This document shows, piece after piece, positions 26,673-34,005 of a stretch of DNA of 64,000 nt. A program made the position numbers and the translations under genes. The notes beneath the pieces were generated by a model that saw only the letters and a program-made list of their open reading frames with translations, was not told the DNA's origin and ran no database searches. Every line of letters begins with the position of its first letter. Within the stretch, counting starts at the first letter, position 1. The DNA comes from Desulfuromonas acetoxidans DSM 684 (GTDB lineage Bacteria > Desulfobacterota > Desulfuromonadia > Desulfuromonadales > Desulfuromonadaceae): NCBI RefSeq assembly GCF_000167355.1, contig NZ_AAEW02000006.1, positions 156,577 through 220,576 of the forward strand, written 5' to 3'.

Positions 26673-27596
26673 TCAGGGGGCTGATGTTTTCTGAGCCGGC
26701 AAAACCGCTTGAGAGCCGGGCTGAAAGCGCTGCATCTGCGTATCCCAATAGTAGTGATCTTCAATCCACATCGCTTCAACAGCATCAAGATCGAGAGCCA
26801 TCCCCGGCATATTTTCGCTGAGATAGGAGGCATCAAGCATCTCATCATCGTCGATCATCAGATCCGCATTAAGGTCTGCCCAATGGATATGCTGAATCAC
26901 AAGTTGATCGGCTCCAATCAACTCAAACCGGCTGCGCTGGCTTGCGGTGTGCGCCACAAGTTCACCGTTAAAACGCATCATGGTTGTTAACTTAGCCTGC
27001 GGATCGACCTGTACCAGATAATAGATGGTCAGTGGCTGATCCTCCAATTGCACGATCCAACGGACCAACCCCGTTTCCTCATCTACGCTGTCCGGTAACG
27101 GCACCGAGGAGACAAACCGCCAACCTTGCGGCAATTGTTCACGCACCACGCCACGAATCGTTCCACTGCTAAAACGCAGTTGCACAGGGAAAACCGCACC
27201 GGGTGCGGCATAACTGGGTAAAACCCGTTCGGCGACAATCGGTGGTTGCGGCCACAGCCACACAGTCAGCCCGACGACCAGCAGACACAGAGACAAAACC
27301 ACGATGAGCCAACGACGAGATAGGCCCCAGGAACGTGTTTGCGGCTGAGGCACCTCTTCTTCCTGCCACAGAATCTGATCCAGAGGCACTTCCAAGGCCT
27401 CCGCCAGCTTCTCAGCATTGGGACGCTTGATGGTCGGATAGCGATTATTCTCCCACCGGGAGATGGTATCCGTAGTCACGCCAACCATCTTTGCCACATA
27501 AAGCTGCGTCAGAGACTGGTCTTCACGTGCTTGACGGATTGCCGCACCATCAATCTGAATCATGCCATCGTTTTTCTGATTTTTTTCTGCCATCAT
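26673..27596 (-). CDS. Membrane-anchored HTH protein with periplasmic EF-hand-like loop (RodZ-like layout)
   Basis: 307 residues from the ATG pair at 27596/27593; an open extension to 27878 crosses the divergent promoter region and is rejected. Residues 12-75 are an HTH_3 DNA-binding domain (TQLYVAKMVGVTTDTISRWE); a single membrane helix follows at about 103-126; the rest is periplasmic. Near the C-terminus the segment DLNADLMIDDDEML matches the DxNxDxxIDxxE calcium loop of EF-hand/dockerin modules. The topology is that of RodZ, but the periplasmic part is not recognisably RodZ. The adjacent divergent gene is the triheme cytochrome, so it may regulate it or respond to envelope conditions. Confidence 0.75.
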   Translation of the reverse strand: MMAEKNQKNDGMIQIDGAAIRQAREDQSLTQLYVAKMVGVTTDTISRWENNRYPTIKRPNAEKLAEALEVPLDQILWQEEEVPQPQTRSWGLSRRWLIVVLSLCLLVVGLTVWLWPQPPIVAERVLPSYAAPGAVFPVQLRFSSGTIRGVVREQLPQGWRFVSSVPLPDSVDEETGLVRWIVQLEDQPLTIYYLVQVDPQAKLTTMMRFNGELVAHTASQRSRFELIGADQLVIQHIHWADLNADLMIDDDEMLDASYLSENMPGMALDLDAVEAMWIEDHYYWDTQMQRFQPGSQAVLPAQKTSAP

Positions 27597-27696
27597 AGTG
27601 CTGTGAGGGTAGCAGATAGCAAAAAAAAGGGCAACGAAACAACACCAGACCACCTGAAAGCAATCGCCATAACCTACCGAAATCAGGACAATCCAT

Positions 27697-27727
27697 ATCG
27701 ACATCGTACGGTATACCGATCGACATC
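27697..27727. promoter_or_regulatory. Possible operator between the HTH protein and the cytochrome gene
   Basis: A perfect 10-bp palindrome CGGTATACCG (27709-27718) is flanked by two direct copies of ATCGACATC (27697-27705 and 27719-27727). The element lies in the 211-bp divergent region, about 80 bp before the cytochrome start. Such symmetry suits a dimeric repressor or activator; the adjacent HTH protein is the obvious candidate, by inference only. Confidence 0.4.
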
Positions 27728-27807
27728 TAATGCACTTCGCGCAAAAGGTCGCTAAAACGGTAGTCACAGTTTCACACCACATTCCCATTTGACAAGGAGG
27801 TACCACA

Positions 27808-28095
27808 ATGAAAACGAAACTGCTGTTGTCCGTTCTGTTCATGGCCCTGCTCGCAACATCCGCCCTGGCCGCAGACACCTACGAGTACACGGGGAAAGGA
27901 ACCGTCACCTTTAACCATAAGATGCATGGTGAAAAGATGGAGTGCAGTTCCTGCCATACCACTCAGCCACCGCAGAAGATTGCCATCACCGGCAAAAAAG
28001 AGGGGCACGCCCTATGTCTGGACTGTCACAAAAAAGAGCAGAAAAAAGGCAATAAGGCCGCGCCGAAATCCTGCAGTCAGTGTCATAAAAAATAA
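27808..28095 (+). CDS. Triheme periplasmic cytochrome c7 (PpcA family)
   Basis: 95 residues with a signal peptide cleaved near ALA-ADTY (about residue 22). Three CxxCH haem sites: CSSCH (46-50), CLDCH (70-74), CSQCH (89-93), with extra histidines His37, His40 and His67 placed as sixth ligands. The spacing (NHKMH, then CxxCH, AxxH, CxxCH, CxxCHKK) is that of the c7 proteins of Desulfuromonas and Geobacter, which carry electrons across the periplasm to sulfur or metal reductases. AAGGAGGT lies 8 bp before the start, so translation is probably strong. Confidence 0.93.
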   Translation: MKTKLLLSVLFMALLATSALAADTYEYTGKGTVTFNHKMHGEKMECSSCHTTQPPQKIAITGKKEGHALCLDCHKKEQKKGNKAAPKSCSQCHKK

Positions 28096-28133
28096 TCCAG
28101 CCTTTCTTTAAATGCCCGACAAAGGAGATGATC

Positions 28134-28370
28134 ATGAAAAAAACTCTGTATCTTGTTCTTGCGTTAAGCCTTGTTGCCGCCCTGGCCACCACAGCCCTGG
28201 CCCAACAGATTACCGGAACCGTCACCAAAGTTCGTGGCGACAAAATCACCATCGAAGTCAGCCGTTCGGAAGCGAAAAAGGTATCCGCCGGTGACAGTGC
28301 CACCTTGGAGATCACCAAAAAAGCCGTTGAGGCTCCAGCAGCCGGCAACGATATGCTCACCGGCTGTTAA
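28134..28370 (+). CDS. Small secreted protein, possibly ExtJ-like
   Basis: 78 residues from ATG 28134, chosen because AAAGGAG lies 6 bp before it (an ATG at 28128 touches that site). Signal peptide about 1-23 (TTALA-QQ). The mature 55 residues contain one small beta-type module (ITGTVTKVRGDKITIEV) and end with Cys78 after GNDMLTG. It resembles short proteins annotated as ExtJ in selenite/tellurite reduction loci of Geobacter relatives; this is a weak recollection, not a proof. It follows the cytochrome gene by 38 bp on the same strand, so the two are probably co-transcribed. Confidence 0.7.
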   Translation: MKKTLYLVLALSLVAALATTALAQQITGTVTKVRGDKITIEVSRSEAKKVSAGDSATLEITKKAVEAPAAGNDMLTGC

Positions 28371-28377
28371 ATCATCA

Positions 28378-28410
28378 AATCGCCGGGCACTTTTGCGCTG
28401 CCCGGCGATT
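28378..28410 (+). terminator. Terminator-like hairpin after the cytochrome unit
   Basis: 12-bp perfect stem AATCGCCGGGCA (28378-28389) / TGCCCGGCGATT (28399-28410), starting 8 bp past the stop. No clear T-run follows (CCCATCCC), so it may stabilise the 3' end rather than terminate strongly. Confidence 0.6.
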
Positions 28411-28499
28411 CCCATCCCATTTGAACCGTGTGTAAATAGCTCGTATATCACAACCATTTTTTGATTTACCCCGGCACCAAATTACGCTACCAGTAAAGA

Positions 28500-29108
28500 A
28501 TGGAGATTTGGTTGGAACACCTGTTAACCAGTGTGACAGCAACCCCCTGGTATTATCTGCTGATCACCGTGATTGCAACGGCTGAAGGGATCGCCCTGGT
28601 TGGGTTGGCCGTGCCCGGCAGCGTGCTGTGTGTCTCCATCGGTGCGATTGCCGCAGCCGGTCACGCGAATTTCATGGCGAGTTGCCTCTGCGCGGCGGCA
28701 GGCGCTTTTGTCGGTGATCTGATCAGTTATCTGCTCGGCGGCCGACTCGGCCCGCGCCTGGTCCACTCCTTTTTTCCACAACGCAGCAGGCCGCTGCTGA
28801 AGCGGGCACAGATTTTTTTCGCAGCCCATGGTGGCAAGAGTCTGTTTCTGGCCCGTTTTTTCGGCCCTCTGCGCGGGCTGGTCCCCTTTGTCGCCGGTTC
28901 TGTCCGGTTTCCGATCCGCAATCTTATCGGTTACAGCGTTGTTGCAGCACTGCTGTGGGGTCTCAGTTATCCGGGGCTCGGCTATCTGGGGATAAAATCC
29001 TGGCAACAACTTCCAGAACGGCTCTCTGTTGAGGTCTTACTCTGCCTCGGGGCCGTGGTTGTCGTTGCCCTTCTGGTATGGCGCCATCAGCGCAATAAAA
29101 ACCGCTGA
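28500..29108 (+). CDS. DedA-family membrane protein
   Basis: 202 residues with about five membrane segments. The DedA core is visible: the conserved glycine and proline reentrant block (GLAVPGSVLCVSIGAIAAAG), GDLISYLLGGRLG and the conserved ARFFGPLRGLVPFVAG, which carries the essential arginines. DedA proteins are inner-membrane lipid flippases/transporters tied to proton motive force and lipid recycling. The start codon could also be TTG 28512 (GGAG 6 bp upstream), giving 198 residues. A hairpin at 28378-28410 separates it from the cytochrome unit. Confidence 0.88.
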   Translation: MEIWLEHLLTSVTATPWYYLLITVIATAEGIALVGLAVPGSVLCVSIGAIAAAGHANFMASCLCAAAGAFVGDLISYLLGGRLGPRLVHSFFPQRSRPLLKRAQIFFAAHGGKSLFLARFFGPLRGLVPFVAGSVRFPIRNLIGYSVVAALLWGLSYPGLGYLGIKSWQQLPERLSVEVLLCLGAVVVVALLVWRHQRNKNR

Positions 29109-29193
29109 CAAAGCATCGCCAAACACCCTATCGCGCTTTTTTTCACCATAAAATCATGGCATAATTTCCCCCATCACAAAGGGAGAAATCGCC

Positions 29194-30225
29194 ATGAGCA
29201 CAACTGCACCCCGCCTGCCGGCGGAATGGGAAGCACAGGACGGTGTCTTGCTGTCCTGGCCGACACCACACAGCGACTGGGCGGACCATTTGGAACAGAT
29301 CGTTCCGGTCTTCATTGAACTGGTTCGACACATCAGCCGTTTTGAACAGGTCATTATCGTCACACCGCAGCCATCGGAAACCATTACCACGTTGCAGCAG
29401 GCCGACATCGCCCTGCAGCGCGTCCAGTGTTATGCCGTTGCAACCAATGATACCTGGAGTCGGGACTTTGGACCCATCACCGTTTTCAAACAGCAACAGC
29501 CGTGGCTTTACGATTTTGGTTTTAACGGCTGGGGTCTGAAATTCCCGGCGGATCACGACAATCAGATCACCCGGAAGCTCGTGGAGCTGGCTGCATTCAC
29601 CGCGCCAACCCACCTCCAGCCATTGATTCTTGAGGGGGGCAGTATCGAATCTGACGGCAACGGCGTTCTGCTGACCACCAGCACCTGTCTGCTCAGTGCT
29701 AACCGCAACCCCCATCTGAAAAAACACGACATCGAACAGTTTTTTCATCAGCAGTTCGGCATCCAAAAAACCTTGTGGCTCGATCATGGTTATCTGGCCG
29801 GGGATGATACCGATTCCCACATCGATACATTGGCCCGTTTGTGTCCGGAACACACCATCGTTTACGTTCAGTGTGATGACCCGGACGATGAACATTACCC
29901 GGCATTGAAAAAAATGGAGCAGCAGTTGCAGTCCTTTACCACGCTGGACGGAGCTCCATTTCGCTTGCTGCCACTGCCGTGGCCCCAAGCGGTTTACGAT
30001 GCCTCGGGAGAACGACTGCCGGCAACCTATGCCAACTTTCTGGTGATCAACAAAGCGCTACTGGTCCCGGTTTACAACGATCCGGCTGACCAAAAAGCAC
30101 TTGAAGTGCTGAGGCTGGCGTTTCCGGGCCATGAACTGATCGCCATCGATTGCTCGGCCGTGATCCTGCAGCACGGCTCACTGCACTGTTTGACCATGCA
30201 ACTGCCGAAAGGAACCTTGTCATGA
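29194..30225 (+). CDS. aguA: Agmatine deiminase
   Basis: 343 residues. The catalytic cysteine is in HGSLHCLTMQ (about Cys332), preceded by the guanidine-binding and His motifs typical of the PAD_porph/agmatine deiminase family (NDTWSRDFGP at about 89-98, LEGGSIESDG, DDTDSHIDTL). It converts agmatine to N-carbamoylputrescine. GGGAG lies 8 bp upstream. The stop overlaps the next start by 4 bp (ATGA), joining it to aguB. Confidence 0.95.
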   Translation: MSTTAPRLPAEWEAQDGVLLSWPTPHSDWADHLEQIVPVFIELVRHISRFEQVIIVTPQPSETITTLQQADIALQRVQCYAVATNDTWSRDFGPITVFKQQQPWLYDFGFNGWGLKFPADHDNQITRKLVELAAFTAPTHLQPLILEGGSIESDGNGVLLTTSTCLLSANRNPHLKKHDIEQFFHQQFGIQKTLWLDHGYLAGDDTDSHIDTLARLCPEHTIVYVQCDDPDDEHYPALKKMEQQLQSFTTLDGAPFRLLPLPWPQAVYDASGERLPATYANFLVINKALLVPVYNDPADQKALEVLRLAFPGHELIAIDCSAVILQHGSLHCLTMQLPKGTLS

Positions 30226-31106
30226 GTACCCGTCGCATCGCCCTGATTCAGCAAGCCTGCCAACCGAGCGCCGAACAAACCCGCGACCACCTCACCACGG
30301 CCATCCGCCAGGCAGCCAGTCAGGGCGCGGAATTGATCGTTCTGCAGGAACTTCACAACGGACCGTACTTTTGCCAGCATCAGACTTGTGATTACTTTGA
30401 ACTGGCCGAGCCGATTCCCGGCCCCGGCAGTGACTATTTCAAAGAACTGGCCAAAGAGCTGGAAGTCGTCTTGGTGTGCAGCTTATTTGAACGGCGCGCT
30501 GCCGGCCTCTATCACAACACGGCGGTAGTTTTTGAAAGCAACGGACAACTTGCCGGAATCTATCGAAAAATGCATATCCCTGATGATCCCGGCTACAATG
30601 AGAAATTTTATTTCACTCCAGGAGATCTGGGGTTCACACCGATTCCCACCAGTGTCGGAACTTTGGGAGTGCTGGTGTGTTGGGACCAGTGGTATCCGGA
30701 AGCAGCCCGTCTGATGGCTCTTGCCGGCTGTGACATGCTGATCTATCCGACGGCAATCGGTTGGGATCCACAGGATACGCCAGAGGAGCAGCAGCGGCAA
30801 CGCGAGGCCTGGTTGACAGTGCAACGAGGGCACGCCGTGGCCAATGGTCTGCCGGTTATCAGTGTCAACCGAGTTGGTTTTGAAGCCGACCCGACAGGGA
30901 ACAGCGCCGGAGCACAGTTCTGGGGGAGCAGTTTTATTGCCGGCCCCCAGGGAGAAATTCTTGTTCAGGCGCACAGTGACCGGGAAGCCGTGCTGATTCA
31001 CGACCTGGATCTGCAACGCAGCGAGCAGGTCCGGCGCATCTGGCCGTTTTTACGGGATCGCCGTATCGATGCTTACGGTGACCTGACCAAACGGTTTCGC
31101 GATTAA
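30222..31106 (+). CDS. aguB: N-carbamoylputrescine amidase
   Basis: 294 residues from ATG 30222 (an in-frame start at 30150 lies inside aguA). The nitrilase triad is Glu43 (VLQELHNGPYF), Lys116 (GIYRKMHIPDD) and Cys153 (VLVCWDQWYPE). It finishes putrescine synthesis: N-carbamoylputrescine to putrescine, CO2 and ammonia. The aguA-aguB overlap and complete motifs make the pathway certain in outline; no arginine decarboxylase is in the window. Confidence 0.95.
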   Translation: MSTRRIALIQQACQPSAEQTRDHLTTAIRQAASQGAELIVLQELHNGPYFCQHQTCDYFELAEPIPGPGSDYFKELAKELEVVLVCSLFERRAAGLYHNTAVVFESNGQLAGIYRKMHIPDDPGYNEKFYFTPGDLGFTPIPTSVGTLGVLVCWDQWYPEAARLMALAGCDMLIYPTAIGWDPQDTPEEQQRQREAWLTVQRGHAVANGLPVISVNRVGFEADPTGNSAGAQFWGSSFIAGPQGEILVQAHSDREAVLIHDLDLQRSEQVRRIWPFLRDRRIDAYGDLTKRFRD

Positions 31107-31227
31107 TCCTCGCCTCTAAAAACCAATGAAGGAATTCTTTTTTCTATTGATCTCAGTAGATTGCGAAAGGGGACTTTGTCGGCTACGCTGTTAGAAAGGT
31201 TAATCCAGCTCCAGCAACGAGGTCACT

Positions 31228-33492
31228 ATGAGCCGCCCCCCTACCCTTGGCGAACCCTACGCGATCAAAGGACGATGGATCCCCTATGCCTTTGCCGTGG
31301 TGTTGTGTCTGGCGGTCTTTTCCTTATGGCAGGCGTTGGAAAAGCGGGAAGCCCGGGCACGACAACAGGCCATTGCCGCTGAAGCGGAAACGGTTCTGAA
31401 CCTGATTGATGTCGACCTGAACAATCGCATCCGCTCATTGCAACGGTTCGTTTACCGCTGGCAGCAACGGGGTGGGATGACACGTCAGGAATTTTTTCTT
31501 GATGCCGACAGTTATCTTAGCGATCACCCCGGTTATCAGGCTCTGGAATGGGTTGATCCCAATTTTATCGTCCGCTGGGTGGTTCCGCAACAGGGCAATG
31601 AACAGGCCATCAACCTTAACCTGGCCCTGGAAGAGGTCCGCCGCACAGCACTGAAAAAAGCACAACATCAACAGGCGCCAACCCTTTCGATGCCGGTGGA
31701 GCTGGTCCAGGGAGGCATCGGTTTTCTGGTTTACCTCCCCATCACCGTCGACAACCGTTTTGATGGATTTCTACTGGCGGTCTTTCGAACCAGCTCGTGG
31801 GTAGAATCCCTTCTCACAACACGTACCACGCCGCGCTACTTTAAATCCTGCATCCTGATGGACAGCAAACAGATTTATAAAGCGCCCGATTGGCAGCAGC
31901 GGCCAGATGAACTGCAATACGCCAAAGAGTTAACCGTTCGCAACCATCTGTTTGTGGTACAAAGCCGCCCGACTACGCTCTATCTCACCGCCAGCCACAC
32001 TCTGCTCCCCGAACTGGTTTTTCTCTTCGGCTTGACCCTGATCTGCGGCCTGGTCCTCATCATTTACCTGCTGCAAAAGACCTCTTCGGCAGTACATACC
32101 GGCAACCGCAATCAAAACATGCTTGAACTGGAAATTGAGCAACGCCAACAGATTGAAGCAGAGCGGGAGATGTTGCTTAACGATATTGGAGAACGAGTTA
32201 AAGCGCTTCATTGTCTGTACAGTCTGTCACGACTGTCGGAATCAACCGGAAAAAACGTTGAACAATTTCTCTTTCAAGCCATCGAGTGTCTGCCTCCAGC
32301 ATGGCAACACCCCGAATACACAACAGCACGTGTCGCTTTTGACGAAATGACCTTTACCACCAGTGACTTTCACGAGAGCAGCTGGAAACTGGAATCCACC
32401 ATTCAGACCAACGGAAGAACGCGGGGCAAGGTCGAGGTTTTCTACTCCAAACAATTTGCCGAATTTGACGAAGGCCCGTTCACGCAGGAGGAACGCTACC
32501 TTATCAACGAAATCGCTGACCGGATCGGCAGTGTCGTTCAACAGAAAAAAGCTGTCGAAGCTCTGGCGAAAGAGCGCCAGCGATTGGCCTTCATTCTCGA
32601 AGGCACCCATGTCGGCACCTGGGAGTGGAATGTTCAGACCGGTGAAACCGTCTTCAACAGCCGCTGGGCGGAAAACCTGGGTTATCAACTGGATGAGCTG
32701 ACTCCGGCGTCAATCAAAACCTGGGAGAGATTCTGCCACCCGGAGGATTTAAAAAAAGCGTACCGCGCCTTGAAACGCCATTTTTCCGGGCGTGACCCCT
32801 ATTACCAGTGTGAAATCCGTCTGAAACACAAAAACGGACACTGGGTGTGGATTCTTGATCGCGGCAAGGTCTCGGTGTGGACCAATGATGGCGCCCCCTT
32901 GCGAATGTTCGGCACTCACACCGATATTTCCGAACAAAAACAGGCGGAAGCACGCATCCGCCACTTGGCCAATCACGATGCCTTAACCGGCCTGCCCAGC
33001 CTGCGCCTGGTGCGTGATCGGATCAATGTTGCCCTGGAAAGCGCCCACCGTAAGCATGAACAGTTCGCGGTGATGTTTTTTGACCTTGATGGGTTCAAGG
33101 CCATCAATGACCAACACGGCCATGATGCCGGCGATTTTGTTTTGCAAACCGTTGCCAACCACCTGCTCAATTGCGTCCGCAAATCCGACACCGTTGCCCG
33201 AATCGGCGGCGATGAGTTCCTGCTGCTACTGACTGAAATCAAGTCTGTTGACGATGTCGAAAACATCGCCTGCAAAGTCATTGAAACCGTCAACCAACCC
33301 ATGGAATTTGAGGGATACCTTCTGCAGGTTCAGGCCAGTGTCGGCATCGCGCTCTACCCGACGCATGGATACACCTCGAAAGCACTGATAAAACAAGCAG
33401 ATAGCGCTATGTATACGGTCAAAAGCAGTGGTAAAAATGGCTACCGTTTCGCCATGCCATCTCAGGACAAGCTCCCCCCCCCTACCGTTTAA
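31228..33492 (+). CDS. Membrane diguanylate cyclase with extracytoplasmic sensor, PAS and GGDEF domains
   Basis: 754 residues. TM1 about 17-37, a periplasmic sensor of about 230 residues (CHASE-like; FFLDADSYLSDHPGYQALEW fits), TM2 about 262-288, a coiled linker with a GAF-like region, PAS at about 445-560 (GTWEWN...), and a GGDEF domain: DLDGFKAIND, RIGGDEFLLLL with GGDEF at 660-664. An I-site RxxD (RKSD) stands five residues before the signature. Unlike the PAS protein at 4547-5446, this one keeps all catalytic residues, so it should make c-di-GMP. Confidence 0.92.
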   Translation: MSRPPTLGEPYAIKGRWIPYAFAVVLCLAVFSLWQALEKREARARQQAIAAEAETVLNLIDVDLNNRIRSLQRFVYRWQQRGGMTRQEFFLDADSYLSDHPGYQALEWVDPNFIVRWVVPQQGNEQAINLNLALEEVRRTALKKAQHQQAPTLSMPVELVQGGIGFLVYLPITVDNRFDGFLLAVFRTSSWVESLLTTRTTPRYFKSCILMDSKQIYKAPDWQQRPDELQYAKELTVRNHLFVVQSRPTTLYLTASHTLLPELVFLFGLTLICGLVLIIYLLQKTSSAVHTGNRNQNMLELEIEQRQQIEAEREMLLNDIGERVKALHCLYSLSRLSESTGKNVEQFLFQAIECLPPAWQHPEYTTARVAFDEMTFTTSDFHESSWKLESTIQTNGRTRGKVEVFYSKQFAEFDEGPFTQEERYLINEIADRIGSVVQQKKAVEALAKERQRLAFILEGTHVGTWEWNVQTGETVFNSRWAENLGYQLDELTPASIKTWERFCHPEDLKKAYRALKRHFSGRDPYYQCEIRLKHKNGHWVWILDRGKVSVWTNDGAPLRMFGTHTDISEQKQAEARIRHLANHDALTGLPSLRLVRDRINVALESAHRKHEQFAVMFFDLDGFKAINDQHGHDAGDFVLQTVANHLLNCVRKSDTVARIGGDEFLLLLTEIKSVDDVENIACKVIETVNQPMEFEGYLLQVQASVGIALYPTHGYTSKALIKQADSAMYTVKSSGKNGYRFAMPSQDKLPPPTV

Positions 33493-33538
33493 ACCGCTTA
33501 CAGCATAGAAAAGGCACTCTTGAAGAATGCACGGAACT

Positions 33539-33568
33539 CGTCGGGTTCTTGGACAACCCGGCGATTTT
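33539..33568 (+). terminator. Terminator after the diguanylate cyclase gene
   Basis: Stem CGTCGGGTT (33539-33547) / AACCCGGCG (33555-33563) with one wobble pair, then ATTTTG. It lies 47 bp after the stop. Confidence 0.65.
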
Positions 33569-33690
33569 GCGAGGTTTTGAAAAAACTGAGTTTCACAACC
33601 ACAGGTGAAAAAACCACGGACAGCTTTTCACACCAAAGTTTATCAAAGAAAAATTTGAACAGTTTTCACCACTTAAATGTCCAGCGATGA

Positions 33691-33719
33691 TCGACAGTGC
33701 GTTGAATGTATCCTATACT
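33691..33719 (+). promoter_or_regulatory. Promoter of the symporter/partner-switching operon
   Basis: TCGACA (33691-33696), exactly 17 bp spacer, TATACT (33714-33719), followed by a start near 33726 and the first gene at 33754. Five of six bases match each consensus box. Confidence 0.7.
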
Positions 33720-33753
33720 TAACACTATCGAGCCATCGCAACGGGGGGAAGAC

Positions 33754-34005
33754 ATGTCCAAACATTCGACAACGCATCAACGTCAGGTATGGCTGATCTT
33801 CTTTTGCCTTGGCATCATTATGCTCAATTTCCCCTTTATGCAGGTTTTCAACCGCCTTGACACTCTGTTCGGCATTCCGCTGCTGATCTTCTACCTGATG
33901 GTCGGCTGGCCTCTGTCCATTGGTGTCATCTACCTGTTCAGCGCCTCACTCGAAGAACGTACTCTGCCGAAACGAGACACCACACCAGACCGGGAGCTTG
34001 AATGA
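33754..34005 (+). CDS. Small two-helix membrane protein, partner of the symporter
   Basis: 83 residues from ATG 33754, which follows the ribosome site GGGGGGAA by 4-5 bp; an earlier frame start at 33706 overlaps the promoter. Two hydrophobic segments (about 11-29 and 37-58, the second FGIPLLIFYLMVGWPLS), then a charged tail (LEERTLPKRDTTPDREL). Its stop overlaps the start of the symporter-phosphatase gene (34002) by 4 bp. Sodium/solute symporters are often accompanied by such small subunits; this one I cannot place in a named family. Confidence 0.75.
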   Translation: MSKHSTTHQRQVWLIFFCLGIIMLNFPFMQVFNRLDTLFGIPLLIFYLMVGWPLSIGVIYLFSASLEERTLPKRDTTPDRELE

